Shown one piece after another: positions 21,506-28,149 of a stretch of DNA of 36,773 bases. Location: positions 1 to 36,773 of the forward strand of contig NZ_JAAXKY010000071.1 in assembly GCF_012911925.1 (NCBI RefSeq), in the 5' to 3' direction. The first letter of the stretch is position 1; each line of letters opens with the position of its first letter. The position numbers and the translations under genes are program-made. Source of the DNA: Pseudonocardia xinjiangensis. GTDB lineage: Bacteria > Actinomycetota > Actinomycetes > Mycobacteriales > Pseudonocardiaceae. The notes below the pieces were generated by a model. That model searched no databases and had not been told where the DNA came from. It saw only the letters and a program-made list of their open reading frames with translations.

Positions 21506-22336
21506 TCAGAGCAGCCCGGCGTCCTCGAGCTTGGCCTCGTAGATGTCGAGGACGTCCTCCTCGTCACCGCCCGCGGCCTCGGCCTGCTGCCAGATGCGTT
21601 CGAACTCCGGCTCCGCCTGCTCGTAGATCTTCATCCACTTCTCGGCGTCGCGGCGCCAGTAGCCGATCACGCCGTAGCTGCCCGCCGGCATCCCGCGCTC
21701 ATGCCGCAGGTACTTCCGCACCGCTCTGGTGGCCGCCGACTCCCCTGCCACGTAGATGTAGCCGGGGCCGTCGGGCAGCCCGATCCCCCGCACCATCTCC
21801 TCGAGCATGCTGCCCGCGCCGAGGTCGGTGTTGTGCACCCAGGACGTCATCGTGCAGGGCAGCGGGATCTCGTCGCCGAGATCGGAGATCTCGATCGCCG
21901 CGACCGTGTGCATGCCGGGCGGGGCCGTCTCGGCGATGCGGGCGATCGCCGGGAGTGCCGCCACGTCACCGAGCAGTACCTGCCAGGTGGCGTCCGCGGG
22001 GCGGCGGAACCAGCTGTTGCGCACGGAGATGCGCACGCGGTCGCCGACCTGTGCGCGGCGGGCCCAGCCGGCCCCCACCCCGCCCTCGTGCGTGACGATG
22101 TCGAAGGACAGCCGCCCGGCCGCCGGGTCGAAGGCGCGGATCGTGTACCACCGGCCGTGTTCGTCGATCCCGCCGTCGGCCAAGGGCAGGTGCAGGAGGC
22201 ACGCCTCGTCCGGCACGTCCGACACCGCGAAGTCCGCGAGGCCCGGTCCGCCGAACACCACCCTGGCCAGGCTCGACGACGTGCGTCGCACATCGACGAC
22301 CACCATCTCCACGGCATCGCGCTGCTGGCCGGCCAT
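21506..22336 (-). CDS. Siderophore-interacting protein (NADPH-dependent ferric-siderophore reductase)
   Basis: A 276-residue flavoprotein of the SIP/ViuB family that releases iron from ferric siderophores in the cytoplasm by reduction with NAD(P)H. FAD-binding barrel: HGRWYTIRAFD (the RxYT motif in variant form) and FDIVTHEGGVGAGWARRAQVGD. Central LLGDVAALPAIARIAE and C-terminal YVAGESAATRAVRKYLRHE, then GVIGYWRRD, are diagnostic. The C-terminal acidic helix (EEDVLDIYEAKLEDAGLL) is typical of actinobacterial members. The ATG at 22336 follows GGGGGTGG. An IdeR/DtxR-type iron box lies 28 bp upstream, so expression should rise under iron starvation. No siderophore biosynthesis or uptake gene is visible nearby. 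Confidence 0.93.
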   Translation of the reverse strand: MAGQQRDAVEMVVVDVRRTSSSLARVVFGGPGLADFAVSDVPDEACLLHLPLADGGIDEHGRWYTIRAFDPAAGRLSFDIVTHEGGVGAGWARRAQVGDRVRISVRNSWFRRPADATWQVLLGDVAALPAIARIAETAPPGMHTVAAIEISDLGDEIPLPCTMTSWVHNTDLGAGSMLEEMVRGIGLPDGPGYIYVAGESAATRAVRKYLRHERGMPAGSYGVIGYWRRDAEKWMKIYEQAEPEFERIWQQAEAAGGDEEDVLDIYEAKLEDAGLL

Positions 22337-22364
22337 TCCACCCCCGTTGTCCGCGCTGGGTAAC

Positions 22365-22383
22365 TTAGTGCAGCCTAACCTCA
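22365..22383 (-). promoter_or_regulatory. IdeR/DtxR iron box
   Basis: On the minus strand TGAGGTTAGGCTGCACTAA matches the 19-bp DtxR/IdeR consensus (TTAGGTTAGGCTAACCTAA) at 15 positions, with the left half nearly perfect. It sits 28 bp before the siderophore-interacting protein start, where bound regulator would block the promoter when iron is plentiful. Confidence 0.8.
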
Positions 22384-22432
22384 GAGCTGCGGGGAGTGGA
22401 AGCGCCGGTCCACAGGGTGGCCGGGGTGTCGC

Positions 22433-23347
22433 CTACATCGCCCATCTCCGGTCGGCGGTGAACCCGACCGACATGGAGATCAGCCGCCCGAGCTCCCCGA
22501 ACCGCTCCTCGAGGTCGGCGCGCACGGCGTCGAACTGGTGCACCGTCTGCGCGGTCGAGTCGTCACCGACCACGAACTCGACCTCCACGTCCAACCGGCC
22601 GCCGACCTTGGACGCCCGGACGAACGACTCCGTGAATCCGTAGCTGCGCTCGACGTCACGCACGACCGCCCGGATCCGCGCCTGCAGGTGTGGCGGTGGC
22701 GCCATCGCCAGCAGTTCGCGGAACGCGCCGACCACGAGCTTCGCCGGCACCGGGAGGAAGGCCGCCGAGACCAGTGCGACCATCACGGGGTCGACATAGC
22801 GGGCCAGGTCGGCGCGACCAGTGCCGACCAGCACCGCCGCGACCGCGAAGCCGGCGAGCACGGCCAGGCTGAGAAGGGTGTCCCCCAGCCACTCGACGGC
22901 TTCCGCGCGCACGAGGTCCGATCCGCCTGCCCGGCTCCGCCTGCGCAGCACCACCGACACGGCACCGCCCGCGAGAGTCGCGACGATCCCGTACCCCAGC
23001 GCCCATCCGACGGAGACGTCCCGGCCCCCGGCGAGGATCTCCCCGACGGCGCCGACCAGCGCGTAGACGCTCAACCCGGCGAGCGCAGCCGCCTTGACGA
23101 CGACCGTCAACGGTTCCCACGCCTCGCGACCCCAGGGATACCGCTCGTCAGGGCCCTTGCGGGCCGTCCGCAACGCCAGTACGGCGATCAGCGACAACCC
23201 GACGCTGGCGAACGAGTACAACCCGTCGAACACGATCAGCTGGGAGCCGGCCGCCAGCCCCCACGCCAGCGCGACCACGGCGAACACCGCCGACGTCCAC
23301 ACCGATATCAGCAATGCCCGATCGTCGGGAGAACGGGAGGCGCCCAC
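22433..23347 (-). CDS. Cation diffusion facilitator (CDF) family transporter
   Basis: A 304-residue membrane protein with six predicted helices (residues about 8-200) and a cytoplasmic ferredoxin-like C-terminal domain. Family features: LIVFDGLYSFASVGLSLIAV in helix 2 (Asp of the metal site), AEAVEWLGDTLLSLAVLAGF in helix 5 (second Asp) and VDPVMVALVSAAFL. The usual HPxGHxR after helix 2 is YPWGREAWEP, a variant seen in a subgroup of uncharacterised CDF proteins. It probably exports a divalent metal in exchange for protons; the metal cannot be told. GTG 23347 is taken as the start because the frame further upstream (to 23668) overlaps the divergent methyltransferase and loses coding character; no clear ribosome binding site is present. 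Confidence 0.85.
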   Translation of the reverse strand: MGASRSPDDRALLISVWTSAVFAVVALAWGLAAGSQLIVFDGLYSFASVGLSLIAVLALRTARKGPDERYPWGREAWEPLTVVVKAAALAGLSVYALVGAVGEILAGGRDVSVGWALGYGIVATLAGGAVSVVLRRRSRAGGSDLVRAEAVEWLGDTLLSLAVLAGFAVAAVLVGTGRADLARYVDPVMVALVSAAFLPVPAKLVVGAFRELLAMAPPPHLQARIRAVVRDVERSYGFTESFVRASKVGGRLDVEVEFVVGDDSTAQTVHQFDAVRADLEERFGELGRLISMSVGFTADRRWAM

Positions 23348-23543
23348 CGCGCCATCATCGCCAGCGCGCTGCGGCCGGTCGACCTGTCGCCCCGGAATGC
23401 ACGCGGAAGTACCGACGTCGAAACGGTCCGACGCCCGTTGGAGGCACTCGCCGTCGACATGAGGACCGCGGCCGAACCGGCCACCGATCTGCGCTCCTGA
23501 AACCTCTCCCGCATCGGCGTCACGGTCCCCGTCACCAGGCACA

Positions 23544-24251
23544 ATGACGGGGATGACGGACCACTCGCCGTCGCCGGCGCGGATGGCCCGGCAGCCGGCG
23601 GACCGAACCGGTGCCGACCCGCGCCTGGACCTCGTGGCCGGGTCGATCACCCTGCACCGCGGGCGCATCGGGTTCGTGCACCCCCGTGACGCGGCGGCGC
23701 TGCTCTACGAGGAGGACGCCGCCACCGACGAGGCCTACCCGCCGTACTGGGCGGAGCTCTGGCCGAGTGCCGTCGAGCTCGCCCATGCCGTGTCCGCGCA
23801 GGACTGGCACGACGCCGCGGTGCTGGAGCTCGGGTGCGGGCTGGGCCTGCCGGCCATCGCGGCAGCACTCGCCGGCGGACGCGTGCTGGCAACCGACCGC
23901 TCGGCCGACGCGATCGCGTTCGCCGCCGTGAACGCCGAGAGCAACAAGGTCGTCGTCGAGACCGCCGTGTGTTCGTGGAGCGAGCCGGCTGCGCTGATCG
24001 CCCGTGCACCGTGGCGGCTCGTGCTGGCGTCCGACGTGCTGTACGGGCAGCGGAACGTCGACCAGCTGCTCGACCTGCTCCCCCGGCTGGTCGACGACGA
24101 CGGCGCTGCGTGGATCGCCGATCCGCAACGCCCGCTGTCCGACGAGTTCCTCGATGCCGCGCGGGCGACGTGGCGCTCGGTCGAGACCACGCCGACCCGG
24201 CTCCCGCAGATCCGGATCCACCGCCTCACGGGGCCTCCGGCCGCGCAGTGA
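23544..24251 (+). CDS. Class I SAM methyltransferase (METTL21/Methyltransf_16-like)
   Basis: A 235-residue cytosolic methyltransferase. PPYWAELWPSAVELA (66-80) precedes motif I VLELGCGLGLP (93-103). The acidic loop is VLATDRS, and motif IV LVLASDVLY carries the DVxY seen in protein-lysine methyltransferases of the METTL21/FAM86 type. The substrate in bacteria is unknown; a protein lysine is plausible from family knowledge. Two in-frame ATG codons (23544 and 23553) compete and neither has a clear ribosome binding site. It is divergent from the CDF transporter and followed by a short inverted repeat (CATTT/AAATG, 24255-24268). Confidence 0.82.
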   Translation: MTGMTDHSPSPARMARQPADRTGADPRLDLVAGSITLHRGRIGFVHPRDAAALLYEEDAATDEAYPPYWAELWPSAVELAHAVSAQDWHDAAVLELGCGLGLPAIAAALAGGRVLATDRSADAIAFAAVNAESNKVVVETAVCSWSEPAALIARAPWRLVLASDVLYGQRNVDQLLDLLPRLVDDDGAAWIADPQRPLSDEFLDAARATWRSVETTPTRLPQIRIHRLTGPPAAQ

Positions 24252-24341
24252 CCGCATTTCCGTAAATGGGTGATCGATCTCGATATCTCGCACAACAGAC
24301 ATCGGCGTCGCGGCTGTCACGTGATCCAGTAGCGTCGCGCC

Positions 24342-25070
24342 GTGCCGGACGGAACCGTACGGATCATGAACCGGATCAACCGGCTTTTCACCGCGACGTC
24401 GCTGTCCGTCGTGCTGGTGTCGGTCGAGCGCTTCTCGTTCACCACGCGGATCCTGCTGCCACCCTCGGACTTCCTACGCCTGCACGAACTGGTGCAGATG
24501 GTGGCCATAATCCTCGTGACGGTCGTCATTCCCGCATTGCTGTTCCGGGAGGTCTCCGGGAACTTCTCCGCGCTCTCGGCCCGGGGCGGCGCAACGGTGT
24601 TCCTCGTTTTCATCGTCGGGGTGTACTACTACTCCACCGGAAACGGCGTACACGAGCTCGCCTCGTTCACCTTCAACACGTACTGCGACACCGCCACGGT
24701 CACGGGGAACCTGTGCGGGGGGCTGTTCATCGACGACTTCTACACGGGGAACATCCTGTTCTTCGTCGGCGGACTCCTGATGAACGTCGCCCTGTTGGTC
24801 CTGGAGCGCCGGAACCCGCACAGCCCGGTCGTCGGGGGCGCGTTCGTCGTGCTGCTGATCAACGCGGTCGTGTACGCCGTGACGGTTGTGGCCTACGCGG
24901 GGTTCGACCGGGTCGTGGTGGGCCTGGTCTACAGCGTCGTGCAATGCGTGGTCGCCCTCGCGTTCCTCCTGTCGGTCCGGTCGCGCTACCGGCAGTTCCC
25001 GCTGATCACCTACCTCGCGGTCGCCTACACCCTCGGAGCGGTCGCGTCGGCCGTGGTGCGCCTGCTCTGA
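24342..25070 (+). CDS. Polytopic membrane protein of unknown function
   Basis: A 242-residue protein with about six to seven hydrophobic segments: an N-terminal one around FTATSLSVVLVSV, then MVAIILVTVVIPALLF, GGATVFLVFIVGVYYY, NILFFVGGLLMNVALLVL, AFVVLLINAVVYAVTVVAYA and VVVGLVYSVVQCVVALAFLL. A loop between segments holds NTYCDTATVTGNLCGGLF with two cysteines 11 residues apart, possibly an extracellular disulphide. I do not recognise the family. GTG 24342 opens the frame; ATG 24366 (MNRINRLF) is an equally good start. It is a single gene flanked by gaps of 90 and 214 bp. Confidence 0.7.
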   Translation: MPDGTVRIMNRINRLFTATSLSVVLVSVERFSFTTRILLPPSDFLRLHELVQMVAIILVTVVIPALLFREVSGNFSALSARGGATVFLVFIVGVYYYSTGNGVHELASFTFNTYCDTATVTGNLCGGLFIDDFYTGNILFFVGGLLMNVALLVLERRNPHSPVVGGAFVVLLINAVVYAVTVVAYAGFDRVVVGLVYSVVQCVVALAFLLSVRSRYRQFPLITYLAVAYTLGAVASAVVRLL

Positions 25071-25204
25071 GCGGCCGGCCTCACCCGAGCCGGAGCGGGT
25101 AGCCCGTGACGCCCCTGCCGCGTCATGGACACATATCGCGGCGCCAGGCCACCTGGGAACAGCGACACGGGACCACATCGCTGTCACCGTGGCCGTCCGC
25201 GGCG

Positions 25205-25242
25205 GGAAACGGGCGACTCGCGCACGCGAAACGGGCGACTCG
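25205..25242 (+). repeat. Two 16-bp direct repeats, period 22
   Basis: GAAACGGGCGACTCGC occurs at 25205-25220 and 25227-25242. It lies in the 214-bp gap between convergent genes (25071-25284), which shows no gene and only a weak 5-bp hairpin (ACCCG/CGGGT, 25083-25100). Possibly a dispersed intergenic repeat. Confidence 0.6.
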
Positions 25243-25284
25243 CCGGGCCGTGCGCGGGCCGAGGCCACGGGTGTTCCGCCGGGC

Positions 25285-27342
25285 TCACCCCTCGCGAGAC
25301 CGCATCTGCCTGCTGAGCGCCACCCGCGAGCGCACCCCGAGCTTGCGGTAGACCCGGGTCAGGTGGGCCTCCACCGTCTTGCGGGAGAGGAACAGCGCCG
25401 CCGCGACCTCCGGGTTGGTGAGCCCGGCGGCCACCGACCGGGCGACCTGCTCCTCCTGGGGGGTCAGGAGCCCGAGTGCGGACCGCCCGCCGGGCGCGGG
25501 TCGGCGGTCACCGCTCGCGGCGAGCTCGCCGCGCGCCCGGTCGGCCCACGGCGTCGCGCCCAGTGCCTCGAACACGGCGACCGCCTCCCGCAGCAGCGGC
25601 CGTGCTGCCGCCGGCCGGCGCAGCCGCCGCAACGTCTCCGCCGCGCAGAGCAGGACGCGGGCACGTTCGAACGGGAGACCGGACAGCCACCGGTCCCACC
25701 GGGACCGCTGCGCGGCCACCTCGTCCACATCGCCGGCGAGCAGGATCCGGCAGCGGGCCGCGGCCCACGCCGGATGGTTCCGGCTCGTCGTGGACGCCAT
25801 GCGGTCGAGGGTGCGGAGTGGTTCGGCGGCCGCTGCGGGCGCCCCGGAGCGGATGTAGGCCTCGGCGAGGTCGCCCGTTGCCGCGGCGTCGGCCTCGCCG
25901 GGTCTCGTCAACACCTCGATCGCGGTGGTGTGGTCGCCGACGGTGAGCGCAGCGAAGCCCTCGACCGACGCGACGTGGTCGAGGAAGGCGGCCTGTCCCG
26001 CGCCCGCCGACTCCCGTGCCCGGCGGAGCCGGTCCCCCGCCGGGCCGCCGCGGCCGCGGGCCGCGGAGATCCTGGCCAACCCGACGAGTGCCCGGGCCAG
26101 CGGTCCGGGCTGGCCGAGCGCCTCGGCGCGGGCCACGGCTGCCTCGCCGTCGGCCACCGCACGCCCCCAGTCACCGGTCCACCAGCCGAGCTCGGCCCGG
26201 GCCGCGAGGGCCAGCGATGCGCTCGAGGGGTCCCGTCCCCTGGCGAGAACACCTGCCTCGTCGAGGACGGCGCGGGCTCCGTGGAGATCCTCGATGTCGA
26301 TCAGGTCCAAGCCGAGGACGATCATGTGGTGGACGGCCCACGGGTCCGGCGCCTCCGTCGTGGCACCCCGGAGTGCGAGAAGGCGCGCCGCAGGTGTCCG
26401 GTCCGCGGCTGCGAGCGCCACCCCCCGAGGTCTCCGGCGGCCGAGCAGGCGCAGCAGGTCAGCGGTCCGGCCGGTCTGGCGGGACGGCAGAAACGCCTCC
26501 GCCGCGATGTGGGCGGCCTGCCGGTCGTCAGCCGCGCAGGACGCCGCGACCAGCACCTCCAACGCGCGGTCCGGATAGCCCAGCACGCCGAGGACGCGCG
26601 CCCGCACCGGCGCAGCCGTGGACCGCAGCGCGGGATCCGGCCGGAGGGCCGCCGCCTCGTCGCACTGGGCGAGGGCACGCGCCGCGTTGCCGCCCAGTTG
26701 CGCAGCCCGGGCAGCCGTCACGAGCCGGTCGGCACGGTCGGCGTCGTCCACGGAGAGGTCGGCCGAGCGGGTCCAGAGACGGGCGGCGACCAGGTGGTCG
26801 CACCGGCGGTCGGCGCTGCGCGCCGCGGCAGCCAGCGCGGAGGCGACGTCGTCGTCCGGCACGGTGCGCGTGGCGGCCTGGTACTCGCACCGCACCGGCT
26901 CGTCCGCATGGTCGGCGAACGTCCGCAGGATCAGCCGGTGGGTGGCCAGCGGGACCCGGCTGAGAACGGCTGTCGCGAGCAACGGGTCGGTCGGCCGGAG
27001 ACCGTCCGGGCAGCGTTCCACGAGCCCGGCCCGCTCGGCCGGCTCGATGTCGGCCAGCGACAGACCGAGCGCGCCGAGCACGGGCTCGATCTCGGCGAGA
27101 CGCGCCGACGCGCTGGTGACGACTACGGCCAGCGCCTGCGTCGTCCGGCCGGGGATCTCGTCGAGCACCGTCGCCCACGCGCGCTCCGACGCCGCACCGA
27201 GCCGTACCGGCAGCCCGGTGCCGGGCCGGGCCGTCGCCAGGCCACGGACCGTCGCCAGAACCGCTGCCGGGTTGCCCCCGGTCCGCGCGACCACCTCAGC
27301 CACCACCGCCGGGCCGACGTCGAACCCGCGCGCCTCGATCAT
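25285..27342 (-). CDS. LuxR-family LAL regulator, C-terminal part of a split protein
   Basis: A 685-residue protein consisting of the helical sensor part and DNA-binding domain of a LAL regulator, without the P-loop. It begins at ATG 27342 (MIEARGFDVGPAVVAEVVARTGGNP), which in normal LALs lies straight after the ATPase core. A long alanine-rich TPR-like region follows, then the LuxR HTH (LLTPQEEQVARSVAAGLTNP, LFLSRKTVEAHLTRVYRKLG). The upstream ORF encodes exactly the missing ATPase, and its TGA overlaps this ATG as ATGA. Either the regulator is naturally made as two coupled subunits, or one base was lost from an originally single gene (a codon CGN before ATG would restore it). The frame itself stays open to 28086 as shadow. 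Confidence 0.8.
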   Translation of the reverse strand: MIEARGFDVGPAVVAEVVARTGGNPAAVLATVRGLATARPGTGLPVRLGAASERAWATVLDEIPGRTTQALAVVVTSASARLAEIEPVLGALGLSLADIEPAERAGLVERCPDGLRPTDPLLATAVLSRVPLATHRLILRTFADHADEPVRCEYQAATRTVPDDDVASALAAAARSADRRCDHLVAARLWTRSADLSVDDADRADRLVTAARAAQLGGNAARALAQCDEAAALRPDPALRSTAAPVRARVLGVLGYPDRALEVLVAASCAADDRQAAHIAAEAFLPSRQTGRTADLLRLLGRRRPRGVALAAADRTPAARLLALRGATTEAPDPWAVHHMIVLGLDLIDIEDLHGARAVLDEAGVLARGRDPSSASLALAARAELGWWTGDWGRAVADGEAAVARAEALGQPGPLARALVGLARISAARGRGGPAGDRLRRARESAGAGQAAFLDHVASVEGFAALTVGDHTTAIEVLTRPGEADAAATGDLAEAYIRSGAPAAAAEPLRTLDRMASTTSRNHPAWAAARCRILLAGDVDEVAAQRSRWDRWLSGLPFERARVLLCAAETLRRLRRPAAARPLLREAVAVFEALGATPWADRARGELAASGDRRPAPGGRSALGLLTPQEEQVARSVAAGLTNPEVAAALFLSRKTVEAHLTRVYRKLGVRSRVALSRQMRSREG

Positions 27343-28028
27343 CGTGCCGCGTCGGTGCCGTCGAGTCCGTCCAGGCGGACGACCGGCAGGCTCTCGCCGA
27401 CGTCCACCGGAACGCGGCCCGGCCCGATCCGGGACGCCAGCAACACCCCGGCCCGGACGGCGTGGCGCGCGACGAAGAGCAGGACCCGGCGGGACCCGGC
27501 GTCGACCCACTGCAGGTCGTCCACCACGAGCACCAGCGGCTGCTCCCCGGCGGCGACCTCGACCAGGTCGAGCACCCCCCGGCAGAGCGCGGACATCGAC
27601 GGGCCGGCCGGGTCGGCGTCCAGCACGGCATGCAGCGCCGCCCGCTCTCCGGGCGGCAGCCGGTCGACGTGCGCCGCGAGCGACCGGATCAGGCCGGCGA
27701 CGGCCACGAACGGCAGGTCGGACTCGGCCTCCACGCCACTGGCCCAGTGCACGGCGCGGAGGGCAGAGCCGGCGACGGCGGCCAGGAACGCCGTGCGGCC
27801 ACATCCGGGCGCTCCCACCACGATCACCCCGGCGCAGCGACCTGCGGGGCGCCCGGGAACGAGGCCGAGCATCCGGTGTACCGCCCGGAGTTCGGCCGCG
27901 CGGCCGACGAACGGACCCTCGACGACCGGGGCCACCGAGCGGAGCGAACCCGGACGACCCGCGGACCCGGCCGGTCGGGGACGGGTGCGTGCCGGCGGGG
28001 ACACGGCCGGGGCTTCGACGCCTTCCAC
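27339..28028 (-). CDS. LuxR-family LAL regulator, N-terminal ATPase part of a split protein
   Basis: About 229 residues of STAND ATPase: FVGRAAELRAVHRMLG, then Walker A GAPGCGRTAF (with Arg in place of the catalytic Lys) and Walker B PLVLVVDDLQWVDAGS. The conserved LPVVRLDGLDGTDAAR is at the very end, where the chain stops. The next ORF continues the family sequence without a gap, so together they make one LAL of normal length (about 915 residues). The start is uncertain: the frame opens at 28115 inside a terminator and contains rare codons (CTA, ATA, TGT, TAT) before 28040, so GTG 28028 or GTG 27935 is more likely. No good ribosome binding site is seen. A perfect palindrome at 28087-28100 is a probable operator. 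Confidence 0.7.
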   Translation of the reverse strand: MEGVEAPAVSPPARTRPRPAGSAGRPGSLRSVAPVVEGPFVGRAAELRAVHRMLGLVPGRPAGRCAGVIVVGAPGCGRTAFLAAVAGSALRAVHWASGVEAESDLPFVAVAGLIRSLAAHVDRLPPGERAALHAVLDADPAGPSMSALCRGVLDLVEVAAGEQPLVLVVDDLQWVDAGSRRVLLFVARHAVRAGVLLASRIGPGRVPVDVGESLPVVRLDGLDGTDAAR

Positions 28029-28086
28029 ACTCCGGTGGAGCCGGGTCCGGGACCGGGGATACCCCGCGGGCCCGAAATACGCACAA

Positions 28087-28100
28087 CTACGTATACGTAG
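28087..28100. promoter_or_regulatory. Perfect 14-bp palindrome CTACGTATACGTAG
   Basis: An exact dyad with an AT-rich centre in a GC-rich genome, 59 bp upstream of the likely start of the split LuxR regulator and just after a terminator. Position and symmetry suggest an operator for a dimeric regulator, possibly the LuxR protein itself. Confidence 0.55.
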
Positions 28101-28105
28101 CCGAC

Positions 28106-28136
28106 GGCCCGGCACCCGGGGAGCAGGTGCCGGGCC
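28106..28136 (-). terminator. Hairpin terminator of the haem peroxidase gene
   Basis: GGCCCGGCACC (28106-28116) pairs perfectly with GGTGCCGGGCC (28126-28136) around a 9-nt loop, 13 bp after the peroxidase stop codon and before the split LuxR gene. Confidence 0.8.
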
Positions 28137-28149
28137 GGTCAGGCGGGTT

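Noticed and set aside
25205..25242. Possible CRISPR array
   Set aside because: Only two 16-bp copies with a 6-bp spacer and no cas genes.
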